Below, in pieces: positions 18,748 to 27,168 of a stretch of 64,000 nt of DNA (its first letter is position 1; every line of letters begins with the position of its first letter). The DNA is taken from contig NZ_SIZW01000039.1 of assembly GCF_009866805.1 (NCBI RefSeq), positions 744,001 to 808,000 on the forward strand, read 5' to 3'. This stretch comes from Schauerella aestuarii. Its GTDB lineage: Bacteria > Pseudomonadota > Gammaproteobacteria > Burkholderiales > Burkholderiaceae_B. A program made the position numbers and the translations under genes. Under the pieces are notes generated by a model that was not told the DNA's origin, searched no databases, and saw nothing but the letters and a program-made list of their open reading frames with translations.

Positions 18748-19256
18748 CGGGCCTGCTCGTACACCACGAAGTCATACGCCAGCCCGTTTTCCTCGGGCTG
18801 ACTGTCGCGGCTCACTTCCTTCCACTGCCCCGCCGGCAATGTCGGGAAGAAGGCGTCGCCGTCCACGTCGGCGGCCACTTCGGTGGCGACGATGCGGTCG
18901 GCCTGGGGCAGCGTCTGCGCATAGATCTGTGCGCCGCCGATCACGAATACCTCGGGCACCTCGCCAGCCTGCGCCACCGCGTCCGCGAGCGACGTCACCA
19001 CGTGCGCGCCGGTGGCCGCATACGCGCTATCGCGGCTGATGACGATATTGGTGCGGCCAGGGAGTGGCCGGCCCAGGGATTCCCAGGTTTTGCGGCCCAT
19101 CACGATAGGCGCGCCCAGCGTGGTGCGTTTGAAATGCGCCAGATCGCCCGGCAATTTCCAGGGCAGGGCATTGTCGCGGCCGATCGTGCGGTTGCGCGCG
19201 TAGGCCACGACAAGGGTGACGACGGGCGTGGCGGCAGGGGACACGGGCGGCGTCAT
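18744..19256 (-). CDS. folA: Dihydrofolate reductase
   Basis: The 170-residue enzyme reduces dihydrofolate with NADPH. Typical blocks are [51 protein letters not shown] and [14 protein letters not shown]; Asp in GDLAHFK is the substrate-binding acid. The start at 19256 overlaps the thyA stop by four bases (ATGA), so the two are translationally coupled; thyA makes the dihydrofolate that FolA recycles. The N-terminus has about ten extra residues ([11 protein letters not shown]) before the first strand. Confidence 0.96.
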   Translation of the reverse strand: MTPPVSPAATPVVTLVVAYARNRTIGRDNALPWKLPGDLAHFKRTTLGAPIVMGRKTWESLGRPLPGRTNIVISRDSAYAATGAHVVTSLADAVAQAGEVPEVFVIGGAQIYAQTLPQADRIVATEVAADVDGDAFFPTLPAGQWKEVSRDSQPEENGLAYDFVVYEQAR

Positions 19257-20224
19257 ACGGCCATCGGCGCCGTGAGCGGCGCGTGGTGCTGATAGCCTTC
19301 GAGCGTGAAGTCGCCCGGTTCCACGCGTTCGAGCCATTCCGGCTCGTACTTGCCGGTTACGGCGAAGTCGGGAATGCGGTCCGAGAGCTTGAGCTGCGGC
19401 GCGGGGTAAGGCGTGCGCGTCAGTTGCTCTTCGAGCATCGGCAGGTGGTTTTCATAGATATGCGCATCGCCGATGAAATAGCTGAACCAGCGCGGGGTAT
19501 AACCGGTCAATCGGCCCACCAGATGCAAGAGCGCGGCACCTTCGGTGAGATTGAACGGTGTGCCCAGGCCCACATCGTTGCTGCGGATATACAGGCAAAG
19601 CGAGATCTCGCGCGTTTGCGCGTTCGGCAGGAATTGATAGAGCAGGTGGCAGGGCGGCAGGGCCATTTCCTCAATCTGCGCCCAGTTCCAGCCGTGGAAA
19701 ATGATGCGGCGATCGGATGGATTGCTGTGGATCGTGTCCAGGCACTGACGCAGTTGATCCACGGCCTTGTACAACAGCACCTTGTCCTGCCCGTTTTCGG
19801 TAAAGGCAGACACCTCGCTATAGCCCCGCGAGGTCGCATCCTGGCGCTGGGCCAGCGCATCTGCCGCCAGTACCTTGTATGCCGGCCAAGCGCGCCATTG
19901 CACCCCATACACGGGGCCCAGGTCGTCTTCGCCCAAGCGATAAGGGTTGGCCAGCCATTGCGCGTTTTCGTTGGCGTTCTGGTCCCAGACCCGACAACCC
20001 AGCTCGCGGAATTCGGCAGCGCTGCGCGACCCGCGCAGAAAGCCGACCAGCTCACCCACAGCAGCCTTGAAAGCGAGGCGCTTGGTGGTGACGGCGGGAA
20101 AGCCTTCGCGCAAATCGAAGCGCAATGCGGCGCCCGGCAGACTGCGGGTGCGCACACCCGTGCGGTTTTCTTGCCAGGAACCGGCGTCCAGGATGTTCTG
20201 GACCAGATCGAGATACTGTTTCAT
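19253..20224 (-). CDS. thyA: Thymidylate synthase
   Basis: The 323-residue enzyme methylates dUMP to dTMP with methylene-THF. The catalytic cysteine is Cys192 in [11 protein letters not shown]; other landmarks are [31 protein letters not shown] and [12 protein letters not shown]. It is longer than the 264-residue E. coli form owing to an insertion around residues 112-150, as in the long-form enzymes. It lies between an OsmC-like gene (12 bp upstream) and folA (overlapping), so the three probably form one transcript. Confidence 0.96.
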   Translation of the reverse strand: MKQYLDLVQNILDAGSWQENRTGVRTRSLPGAALRFDLREGFPAVTTKRLAFKAAVGELVGFLRGSRSAAEFRELGCRVWDQNANENAQWLANPYRLGEDDLGPVYGVQWRAWPAYKVLAADALAQRQDATSRGYSEVSAFTENGQDKVLLYKAVDQLRQCLDTIHSNPSDRRIIFHGWNWAQIEEMALPPCHLLYQFLPNAQTREISLCLYIRSNDVGLGTPFNLTEGAALLHLVGRLTGYTPRWFSYFIGDAHIYENHLPMLEEQLTRTPYPAPQLKLSDRIPDFAVTGKYEPEWLERVEPGDFTLEGYQHHAPLTAPMAV

Positions 20225-20236
20225 GACGTGCGGCGA

Positions 20237-20680
20237 TCAGGCCGATTCGAGCGTGGCGGCGGTGTCCACGATATCGACCGAGAAGGTCAACGTGGCAGTT
20301 TTTTCGAGGATGGCGGACGCCGAGCAATACTTTTCATGCGACAGCTGCACCGCGCGTTCGACGGCGGCGCGCGGAAGCTTGCTACCGGTTACGGTAAACG
20401 TGAAATGGATGCGCGTGAACACTTTGGGATCCGTGTCGGCGCGGTCGGCGTCGAGCTTGACCGTGCAGCCGGTCACGGCGTGACGCCCGCGCTTCAGAAT
20501 GAGCACCACGTCGTAGGCCGTGCAGCCACCAGTGCCCAGCAACAGCATTTCCATCGGGCGCGGTGCCAGATTGTGGCCGCCGCCTTCAGGCGCGCCGTCC
20601 ATGACGGCCACATGGCCGCTACCGGTGCGCGCAACGAACATCATGCCGTCCGGGCCACCCCAATCGATCGTGCATTCCAT
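20237..20680 (-). CDS. OsmC family protein
   Basis: A 147-residue protein of the OsmC/Ohr fold. Two cysteines expected for peroxidase activity are visible, one in LLGTGGCTAYDVV and one in HEKYCSAS, and the family block AVERAVQLSHEKYCSAS follows the usual layout. OsmC-like proteins reduce organic hydroperoxides, though many housekeeping members have unclear substrates. ATG 20680 (MECTIDWGG) is chosen over an upstream ATG at 20707. It precedes thyA by 12 bp, suggesting cotranscription with thyA-folA, and faces coq7 across 329 bp. Confidence 0.85.
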   Translation of the reverse strand: MECTIDWGGPDGMMFVARTGSGHVAVMDGAPEGGGHNLAPRPMEMLLLGTGGCTAYDVVLILKRGRHAVTGCTVKLDADRADTDPKVFTRIHFTFTVTGSKLPRAAVERAVQLSHEKYCSASAILEKTATLTFSVDIVDTAATLESA

Positions 20681-20849
20681 GGTTGATCCTCGCCGCGTGC
20701 TGCACACGCGCGTAAAAGAACTGCTTAAAGGAGATCAAGCGTCAGGCGATGAGTTTACCTCTGTCGATTTTTTTCGCCCGCGGTGACCCCCTTCGCGATG
20801 AGGGCAAATCCGTTTACCGGCCTTGCGCAGGCGTTAAGTAACCGTCGCC

Positions 20850-20882
20850 GGGGGCAGGGGGGGGCAACGGGGGCCAAAGGGG
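20850..20882 (+). other. Putative G-quadruplex motif
   Basis: Four guanine runs lie on the plus strand: 20850-20854 (5), 20857-20864 (8), 20869-20873 (5) and 20879-20882 (4), with loops CA, CAAC and CCAAA. This meets the usual G4 pattern. It sits in the 329-bp gap between the divergent OsmC-like gene and coq7, about 130 bp before coq7. No gene is seen in this gap. Confidence 0.5.
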
Positions 20883-21009
20883 CGTTCGCCCGACCCGAGC
20901 GCCGCGCTCAGCCGGCAGGTGTGACGCATGGCGGGCGTAAACTAGTACCTCCACCGAGTAGGGTGGCGCGCCGCTTGCGCGGCATGGCTATGGATTCCGG
21001 GAGAAATGG

Positions 21010-21687
21010 ATGCCGACCACCGCTTTGACTGTTTTGCCTCGCCCCTTTGCCCGCCGCATGGGGCCGCTGGATGCGTTGCTGTCCGAAGTGGATCGCGCGA
21101 TGAAGGTGCTGTCGGGATCGGCGACGTCGGGGCGGCCCTATCCGGCCCGCAAGGTCGAGCCTGCGCAAGACTTGAGCGTCGAGGAAAAGCGCCAATCGGC
21201 CGGCATGATGCGGGTCAACCATGTGGGCGAGGTGTGCGCGCAGGCGCTGTACCGCGGCCAGGCTGCCGTGTGCCGGGAGCCGCAGGCGCGCGAGTTATTG
21301 CTGCACGCCGCCACCGAAGAAGTCGATCATCTGGCGTGGTGCAACCGCCGGCTCGAGGAATTGCAGTCGCGGCCCAGCTTGCTCAATCCGCTCTGGTATG
21401 CCGGTTCGTTCAGTCTGGGCTTGCTCGCCGGCTATGCGGGCGTGCCCCGCAATCTGGGATTCATGGCCGAAACGGAACGTCAGGTCGAGGCCCATCTGGA
21501 TGGTCACCTGAAAGACATGGCCACGCACGACACCCGCTCGCGCAGCATCATCGAGCAGATGAAGGAAGACGAAATCAGTCACCGTCTGACGGCGGAGCGC
21601 GCCGGTGCGGTGCCGCTGCCGTTCCCGGTGAAGGGGTTGATGCGCGCGATGTCGAAGGTGATGACGACCACGGCGTACTATGTCTGA
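21010..21687 (+). CDS. coq7: 2-polyprenyl-3-methyl-6-methoxy-1,4-benzoquinol hydroxylase (Coq7 family)
   Basis: A 225-residue membrane-associated diiron hydroxylase that adds the C6 hydroxyl in ubiquinone synthesis, in place of UbiF. The ferritin-like iron ligands are visible in the blocks RVNHVGEVCAQALY, AATEEVDHLAWC, ETERQVEAHLDGHL and MKEDEISHRL (Glu and ExxH residues). A central hydrophobic part (NPLWYAGSFSLGLLAGYAG) would contact the membrane. The start at 21010 gives a normal length. It appears monocistronic. Confidence 0.94.
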   Translation: MPTTALTVLPRPFARRMGPLDALLSEVDRAMKVLSGSATSGRPYPARKVEPAQDLSVEEKRQSAGMMRVNHVGEVCAQALYRGQAAVCREPQARELLLHAATEEVDHLAWCNRRLEELQSRPSLLNPLWYAGSFSLGLLAGYAGVPRNLGFMAETERQVEAHLDGHLKDMATHDTRSRSIIEQMKEDEISHRLTAERAGAVPLPFPVKGLMRAMSKVMTTTAYYV

Positions 21688-21917
21688 AAAAGGGGGTGTG
21701 ATGCCACCTATGACGCAGTGCCGCACATCGCTTTTTGGCCTCGGGTTTTCCCTGTCATCCTCAACGCTCAGCCGCGTGGGTAGGCATTTATCCCTACAAA
21801 GCCTAGGGTTTACGGGGTTGGTGGGCCGAAAACAGGTTATCGTTCATATATAGTGCGCGGTGCAGGTGGGGAGAAGTTGGTGCGCTATTGGTTTTTTGCC
21901 ACACCCTCAAAAAAATC
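21688..21917. other. Intergenic stretch with no recognised gene
   Basis: The bases after coq7 have lower GC than their surroundings, especially 21770-21960, and no convincing ORF or terminator. An AT-rich spot CATATATAG lies near 21844. The promoter and small-RNA unit begin immediately after this stretch. Confidence 0.4.
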
Positions 21918-21946
21918 TTGCGCCGCACAAAAAATCGCTTTATAGT
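21918..21946 (+). promoter_or_regulatory. Strong sigma-70-like promoter ahead of the small RNA
   Basis: TTGCGC (21918-21923) and TATAGT (21941-21946) are exactly 17 bp apart, with an A-rich tract just upstream (21909-21915) that could act as an UP element. Transcription would begin near 21953. Confidence 0.65.
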
Positions 21947-21952
21947 TTGTAC

Positions 21953-22101
21953 ATCGGATGTCGAAACGCAGTTGGTGCGGTGAAAAACCCCAGCAGCGTG
22001 GTGATCGAAAAGGTTCTGATCCCGACATGCCACGGTTGTCTCCTCCACCCTCCTCCTTTGGTGGATTTAGCCCGAGATCGCAAGATCTCGGGCTTTTTTT
22101 T
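21953..22101 (+). ncRNA. Predicted small RNA with C-rich anti-Shine-Dalgarno loop (or attenuated leader)
   Basis: A transcript of about 150 nt is bounded by the promoter at 21918-21946 and a strong intrinsic terminator at 22071-22101. Just before the terminator a hairpin CCACC/GGTGG (22045-22049 with 22060-22064) exposes a ten-base loop CTCCTCCTTT; CCTCCTTT is the same as the 3' end of 16S rRNA, so the loop could pair with ribosome-binding sites. A second CTCCTCC lies at 22040-22046. Small RNAs with such loops are known to repress translation in several proteobacteria; I cannot name the family. The alternative is an attenuated 5' leader of the polysaccharide operon, whose first gene starts 181 bp after the terminator. 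No protein is convincing within it. Confidence 0.55.
22071..22101 (+). terminator. Rho-independent terminator of the small RNA
   Basis: A perfect 8-bp stem CCCGAGAT (22071-22078) with ATCTCGGG (22085-22092), loop CGCAAG, followed by C and eight T; a second T run follows at 22105-22111. Confidence 0.88.
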
Positions 22102-22159
22102 GTCTTTTTTTGCGCTAGCATGGCGCCATCCCCCGGGGTTTACCCCAATCAGGACACCC

Positions 22160-22285
22160 ATGCTCAAGCTGTTACGTTTTGTTCGCCGCGATTTCACTTC
22201 ATCATTCGCACCATATATCAACGTTACATGCGCCCGGCATAATGCTGACCTGACTCCGCACGACCATTTCAAGGACGCCTTGTGA
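22160..22285 (+). CDS. Possible 41-residue leader peptide overlapping the WecA-like gene
   Basis: An ATG at 22160, with AGGA five bases upstream, opens a 41-codon frame (MLKLLRFVRRDFTSS..., ending DHFKDAL) that stops with TGA at 22283-22285. The stop overlaps the GTG start of the next gene as GTGA, the arrangement of translationally coupled genes. The peptide is basic at its start and has no recognised domain. It may be a real leader that couples translation into the polysaccharide operon, or a chance frame. Confidence 0.4.
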   Translation: MLKLLRFVRRDFTSSFAPYINVTCARHNADLTPHDHFKDAL

Positions 22286-23385
22286 CGTGGCTCTATATCT
22301 GCGTGGTCGCGTTCATGGTGGGTGGACTCATCGTGGCGTCCGAACGTTGGCACGGTGCCTTCACTGGCGATAGCGACCTCAACAAACCTCAAGCGAGCCA
22401 TTCGCGCGCCACGCCCCGGGTGGGCGGTTTGGCCGTGCTCGCCGGATCACTCGCCGGGCTGCTGGTACTGGGTCCCAGCAATATGACGTTGACGTGGCTC
22501 TGGCCCGCGTTGTTCGTTTCGGCTTTGCCGGTGTTCGTGGCGGGCCTCCTTGAAGACATCACCAAAGATATCGGCTCCGGCAAACGCCTGATGGCCGCCT
22601 TTTTGTCGGCCGCCATCGCCTGGTGGCTGCTCGGCGGCGTCACGCGCGTCGGCATCGCGCCTGTCGATTTCATTCTGGCCTACTGGCCAATTTCGCTGCT
22701 CTTCACGATGATCGCTGTGGGGGGGTGCACCCATGCCCTCAATATCGTCGATGGCATGAACGGTCTGGCCGGCATGATCGCTACCTTGATGGCCGTGTCG
22801 ATTGCGCTGGTCGCGATTCAGGTTGGCGACATGCCGATTTTCATGATCGCCGCCGCCGTGGCCTCGGCCACCCTGGGCTTCCTGGTGTGGAATTTTCCGT
22901 TCGGCCGCGTGTTCCTGGGCGACGGCGGGGCCTATTTCCTGGGTTTCATGCTGGCCGAATTGGCAGTGTTGCTGGTGGTGCGCAATCCGTCGGTATCCCC
23001 GTTCTTCGCGCTCGCCGTCCTGTTCTATCCCGTTTTCGAAACCGGCTTTTCGATCTGGCGCCGCCGCTTCAAGCGCGGCACTCCCGTCGATCAGCCGGAT
23101 GCGTTGCATTTGCATCAACTGGTATTTCGCCGATTGGTGCGGGTCACGTTCAGCAAAGGCCGTCGCCGCTCGATTCCAGCCCTGTGCAATGCCCTGGCAT
23201 CGCCGTATCTGTGGGTGCTGGCGCTGATCGGGCTGGTTCCGGCCACCATCTGGTGGGACAACGCCTGGGCGCTCTGCGCCAGCATGGCGGTGTTTGCCGC
23301 CGTCTATATCTGGCTGTATTCGCGACTGGTGTCGTGGCGCAGGCCAGGCTGGTTGTTGCTGCCGTCGGCGATACGAACCGATTGA
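22282..23385 (+). CDS. Undecaprenyl-phosphate sugar-1-phosphate transferase, WecA/WbpL-like
   Basis: A 367-residue polytopic inner-membrane protein of glycosyltransferase family 4 in the PNPT (MraY/WecA) sense. It would start oligosaccharide synthesis by moving HexNAc-1-phosphate onto undecaprenyl phosphate. Visible motifs are TPRVGGLAVLAG, LLEDITKDI (the Asp-rich site appears as ED...KD), NIVDGMNGLAG and FLGDGGAYFLGF, with a late DALHLHQL in place of the HIHH block. About ten hydrophobic segments are seen. Start is GTG 22282 with AAGGA upstream; ATG 22315 would cut the first helix. It heads the polysaccharide cluster. Confidence 0.88.
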   Translation: MTWLYICVVAFMVGGLIVASERWHGAFTGDSDLNKPQASHSRATPRVGGLAVLAGSLAGLLVLGPSNMTLTWLWPALFVSALPVFVAGLLEDITKDIGSGKRLMAAFLSAAIAWWLLGGVTRVGIAPVDFILAYWPISLLFTMIAVGGCTHALNIVDGMNGLAGMIATLMAVSIALVAIQVGDMPIFMIAAAVASATLGFLVWNFPFGRVFLGDGGAYFLGFMLAELAVLLVVRNPSVSPFFALAVLFYPVFETGFSIWRRRFKRGTPVDQPDALHLHQLVFRRLVRVTFSKGRRRSIPALCNALASPYLWVLALIGLVPATIWWDNAWALCASMAVFAAVYIWLYSRLVSWRRPGWLLLPSAIRTD

Positions 23386-23482
23386 GTCATCGGTGTCGTC
23401 ATGACGCCGCAGCACTCGGTTATCGTTTATCCCCCCTTTGTTCATTCAGGTCCGTTGCACGTTGCGACGGTAGAGGAGAGTC

Positions 23483-24760
23483 ATGTTGCGTATTGAAGAC
23501 GTCAAACTCGCGGTCGTCGGGCTGGGGTATGTGGGCCTGCCGTTGGCTGTGGAGTTCGGCAAGAAACGGTCCATCATCGGTTTCGACATCAACACGCGCC
23601 GCATCGATGCGCTCAATGCCGGCCATGATCACACGCTCGAAGTGGACGACGCCGAGCTCGCAGAGGCGCGCCATCTGAGCTATACGGCCGACCGCGCCCA
23701 GCTCGCGGATGCCAACGTCTACATCGTGACCGTCCCCACGCCGATCGACGACTATAAGCAACCCGACCTCACGCCGCTGATCAAGGCGAGCGAGACGATC
23801 GGTGCCGTGCTCAAGCGCGGCGACATCGTGGTGTACGAATCGACCGTTTATCCGGGCGCGACCGAAGAAGATTGCGTGCCGGTGCTCGAACGCGTGTCGG
23901 GCCTGAAATTCAACGTCGATTTTTTCGCCGGCTACAGTCCCGAGCGCATCAATCCGGGCGACAAGGCCCACCGCGTCAGCACGATCAAGAAGGTGACGTC
24001 CGGCTCCACACCTGAAGTGGCTGAACTCGTCGACCAGATCTACAAAGAGATCATCACCGCCGGTACGCACAAGGCGTCCAGCATCCGGGTGGCCGAGGCC
24101 GCCAAGGTGATCGAGAATACGCAACGCGATGTGAACATCGCGCTGATCAATGAGCTGGCGCTGATCTTCAACAAGATGGGCATCGATACCGAAGCGGTGC
24201 TGCAGGCTGCCGGCACGAAGTGGAACTTCCTGCCGTTCCGTCCGGGTCTGGTGGGTGGCCACTGCATCGGCGTGGACCCGTATTACCTCACGCACAAAGC
24301 GCAGGCGATCGGCTATCACCCCGAAATCATTTTGGCCGGCCGGCGCTTGAACGACGCCATGGGGGGATACGTGGTGTCGCAACTGGTCAAGTGCATGACC
24401 AAGCGCCGTATCCACGTGCAGGGCGCCCGCGTGCTCGTGATGGGCCTGGCGTTCAAGGAAAACTGCCCCGATCTGCGCAACACGCGTATCGTGGATATCG
24501 TGAATGAGCTGCGCGACTACAACGTCGAGGTGGATGTGTACGACCCGTGGGTCGACCCCGCCGAGGCGCAGCACGAATACGATTTGACGCCGGTGGATTC
24601 GCCCAAGGCCGGCGCCTATGACGCGATCGTGCTGGCCGTGGCGCACAAGCAGTTCATCGAAATGGGTGCGGCGCGGATTCGCGAGTTCGGCAAGCCGAAC
24701 AACGTGCTGTACGACCTCAAGTATGTGCTCACGCCCCAAGAATCCGATCTGCGCCTGTAA
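23483..24760 (+). CDS. UDP-N-acetylhexosamine 6-dehydrogenase (TviB/WbpA/WbpO type)
   Basis: A 425-residue NAD-dependent dehydrogenase that oxidises C6 of UDP-GlcNAc or UDP-GalNAc twice to give the uronic acid. Rossmann motif [19 protein letters not shown] at residues 9-27; catalytic cysteine in [15 protein letters not shown]; the [10 protein letters not shown] and [15 protein letters not shown] blocks are typical of the TviB (VipA) branch. A good AGAGGAGAG ribosome site precedes the ATG at 23483. It is followed 9 bp later by a 4-epimerase, the same pair that makes UDP-GalNAcA for Vi-type antigens. Which HexNAc it prefers cannot be told. Confidence 0.9.
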   Translation: MLRIEDVKLAVVGLGYVGLPLAVEFGKKRSIIGFDINTRRIDALNAGHDHTLEVDDAELAEARHLSYTADRAQLADANVYIVTVPTPIDDYKQPDLTPLIKASETIGAVLKRGDIVVYESTVYPGATEEDCVPVLERVSGLKFNVDFFAGYSPERINPGDKAHRVSTIKKVTSGSTPEVAELVDQIYKEIITAGTHKASSIRVAEAAKVIENTQRDVNIALINELALIFNKMGIDTEAVLQAAGTKWNFLPFRPGLVGGHCIGVDPYYLTHKAQAIGYHPEIILAGRRLNDAMGGYVVSQLVKCMTKRRIHVQGARVLVMGLAFKENCPDLRNTRIVDIVNELRDYNVEVDVYDPWVDPAEAQHEYDLTPVDSPKAGAYDAIVLAVAHKQFIEMGAARIREFGKPNNVLYDLKYVLTPQESDLRL

Positions 24761-24769
24761 GGAGGCTTT

Positions 24770-25795
24770 ATGAGCTCGCAATATGAGAACGTGACGGCGC
24801 AATTGCGCGCCGAGCCCCGTACCTGGTTGGTCACGGGATGCGCCGGTTTCATCGGCTCGAACCTGCTGGAAAGCTTGCTCAAGCTCGACCAGAACGTGGT
24901 TGGCCTGGATAACTTTGCCACCGGCTACCAGCGCAACTTCGATGAAGTGCAGGCGTTGGTGACGCCCGAGCAGTGGGCGCGCTTTCGATTCATCGAAGGC
25001 GATATCCGCGACGCAGAAGCCTGCGCGAGCGCTTGCGCCGGCGTCGATTTCGTCCTGCATCAAGCCGCGCTGGGTTCAGTGCCGCGTTCGCTGAAAGACC
25101 CGGTCACCACCAATGCCGTCAACATCGGCGGCTTTCTGAATATGCTGGTTGCTGCGCGAGACGCCGACGTCAAGTCGTTCGTTTACGCCGCATCGAGTTC
25201 GACGTATGGCGATCACCCGGCGCTGCCGAAGATCGAAGAAAACATCGGCAAGCCGTTGTCGCCGTACGCCGTCACCAAGTACGTCAATGAACTGTATGGC
25301 GATGTATTCGCGCGCGCCTATGGTTTCGGCAGCATTGGCCTGCGCTATTTCAATGTGTTCGGCAAGCGTCAGGATCCCAACGGCGCCTATGCCGCGGTGA
25401 TCCCGAAATGGATCGCGGCGATGATTCGCGGCGAGGACGTCGTCGTCAACGGCGACGGCGAGACGAGCCGCGATTTCTGCTTCGTGGAAAACGCCGTTCA
25501 GGCCAATATTCTGGCGGCGCTTGCGCAGCCCGAGGGCGTCAATCAGGTCTACAACGTGGCCGTCAACGCCCGCACCAGCCTGAATGAGTTGTTTGCGCAT
25601 CTGGCCGACCAGCTCGGCCGTCACGGCGTGCAGTACGACAAGCAGCCGGTGTATGCCGAGTTCCGCTCGGGCGATGTGCGGCACTCGCAAGCCGATATCG
25701 ACAAGGCGCGCAATCTCTTGGGCTATGAGCCCAAGCACGACATCCTTCGGGGTCTCGAGGTTGCCATGCCTTGGTACACGCAATTCCTGCGCTGA
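24770..25795 (+). CDS. UDP-N-acetylhexosamine(uronate) 4-epimerase (TviC/WbpP type)
   Basis: A 341-residue extended short-chain dehydrogenase. The NAD motif is [19 protein letters not shown], the catalytic Ser/Tyr/Lys set is in [14 protein letters not shown] and [13 protein letters not shown]. The N-terminal extension before the Rossmann strand and the block [15 protein letters not shown] are typical of the WbpP/TviC epimerases that act on UDP-GlcNAc or UDP-GlcNAcA. AAGGAGG lies just before the start. It works with the 6-dehydrogenase upstream to give UDP-GalNAcA (inference from family pair). It ends one base before the flippase gene. Confidence 0.9.
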   Translation: MSSQYENVTAQLRAEPRTWLVTGCAGFIGSNLLESLLKLDQNVVGLDNFATGYQRNFDEVQALVTPEQWARFRFIEGDIRDAEACASACAGVDFVLHQAALGSVPRSLKDPVTTNAVNIGGFLNMLVAARDADVKSFVYAASSSTYGDHPALPKIEENIGKPLSPYAVTKYVNELYGDVFARAYGFGSIGLRYFNVFGKRQDPNGAYAAVIPKWIAAMIRGEDVVVNGDGETSRDFCFVENAVQANILAALAQPEGVNQVYNVAVNARTSLNELFAHLADQLGRHGVQYDKQPVYAEFRSGDVRHSQADIDKARNLLGYEPKHDILRGLEVAMPWYTQFLR

Positions 25796-25796
25796 T

Positions 25797-27167
25797 TTGA
25801 AAGCGCTGCGCGCCAGATTCAACGCCATCAACCCGGACCACCAGCGGATCTTTCGCGGCGCGGCCCGGGTAGCGTTGTTTCTGGTGCTCGGCAAGGCGGC
25901 AGGCGCCATCAAAGAGATGGCGGTGGCCTACCGCTACGGTGTCAGCGATGCGGTCGACGCCTATCAATTCACCCTGACGATGGCATCGTGGATGCCCGTC
26001 ACGATTGTGGGTGTGCTCTCCGTCGTCCTGATTCCCGTGCTGGTGCGCCTGCGGCGCGCCGACGATGCGGAACGCGTGCACTTTGTGCGCGAGCTGCAAG
26101 GCATCATGGCGATCGCTGCGCTCGGCCTGGGGCTGCTGATCTGGTGGGCATGGCCCTTTGTGGTCGACCTGTTGGGCGGCGGTCTGTCCGCCACGGTGCA
26201 GGGCATGACCGATCAGTTGCTGTGGGCCTTTGCGCCGGTTGCCGGCCTGATGCTCATCGCGGGCATCAGTTCAGCGCGGCTGCGGGCGCACGAGCGTCAC
26301 GTGAACACCTTGCTCGACAGCGTGCCGGCCGTATCGGTGCTGATCTTCGTGATGTTGGCCACCACCACGCCGGGCGTGGGTCCGCTGGCCTGGGGCACAC
26401 TGGTGGGCTATGCGGTGCAGACGGTGTGGCTTGCCTGGCTGGCGGCGCGCGCCGATCGCGGCTTCTGGGGCGCGCCGGTTGTTGCCTTTCGCTCGCCGCA
26501 CTGGCCGATGCTGGTGCGCGCGGCAGGTGTGATGCTGATCGGCCAGTTTGCGATGAGTTTCGTCGGGCCGCTCGATCAGTACGCGGCTGCCAATCTGGGA
26601 TCGAACGCCAACGCCACGCTCGGCTACGCCGCGCGGTTGTTGTCGCTGCTGCTCGGCATCGGTGCGGTCTCGGTTGGCCGTGCGGCCTTGCCGGTGCTGG
26701 CCGATGTGCAGGCGCGGGGCGACGGCGCCCAGGCGCGCGTGATGGCGCTCAAATGGTCCGTGGCCATGGTAGGCGCGGGCGCCGTGGTCGTGGTGATCGG
26801 CTGGCTGCTGGCGCCATGGGGCGTGCGCATATTGTTCGAGCGTGGCGCCTTTACCGCCGAGGACACGATTGCCGTGGCCGGCGTGTTGCGCTGGGGGCTG
26901 CTGCAGTTGCCGTTTTATTTCGGGGTGCTGATTCTGGTGCAGTTGCTCGCCAGCCAGAACCGCTACCGCATCATGGCGGCGATCGCCGTCGCCAATTTTC
27001 TGCTCAAGGCCGTGTTGAACATGGTGCTGGCGCCGCGCATGGGCACGGCCGGCATCATGTTGGCCACGAGTTTCATGTACGCGTTGTCGTACGTCTGCTA
27101 TGTGGTGGTCGCGCTCAAGCCGGCCGCACTGGTGGCGGCCAATGGCCAATCGAAGCCAGGAGCGTGA
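25797..27167 (+). CDS. MurJ/MviN-superfamily polysaccharide flippase (Wzx-like)
   Basis: A polytopic membrane protein of about 456 residues with some 12-14 hydrophobic segments in the MOP/MviN fold. The N-terminal segment IFRGAARVALFLVLGKAAGA followed by IKEMAVAYRYGVSDAVDAYQ matches MurJ-like proteins seen in polysaccharide clusters; in this setting it would flip the lipid-linked unit made by the neighbouring enzymes. The start is uncertain: TTG 25797 follows the epimerase stop directly (TGA, one base, TTG) and gives the expected N-terminus; no ATG is nearby, the first in-frame ATG being at 25917, inside the first conserved part. Coupling from the epimerase would explain the weak ribosome site. 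A true MurJ is expected elsewhere in the genome. Confidence 0.8.
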   Translation: MKALRARFNAINPDHQRIFRGAARVALFLVLGKAAGAIKEMAVAYRYGVSDAVDAYQFTLTMASWMPVTIVGVLSVVLIPVLVRLRRADDAERVHFVRELQGIMAIAALGLGLLIWWAWPFVVDLLGGGLSATVQGMTDQLLWAFAPVAGLMLIAGISSARLRAHERHVNTLLDSVPAVSVLIFVMLATTTPGVGPLAWGTLVGYAVQTVWLAWLAARADRGFWGAPVVAFRSPHWPMLVRAAGVMLIGQFAMSFVGPLDQYAAANLGSNANATLGYAARLLSLLLGIGAVSVGRAALPVLADVQARGDGAQARVMALKWSVAMVGAGAVVVVIGWLLAPWGVRILFERGAFTAEDTIAVAGVLRWGLLQLPFYFGVLILVQLLASQNRYRIMAAIAVANFLLKAVLNMVLAPRMGTAGIMLATSFMYALSYVCYVVVALKPAALVAANGQSKPGA

Positions 27168-27168
27168 T

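Noticed and set aside
23420-25063. A 547-codon frame on the minus strand
   Set aside because: Opposite the UDP-HexNAc dehydrogenase and epimerase genes, with no recognisable motif.
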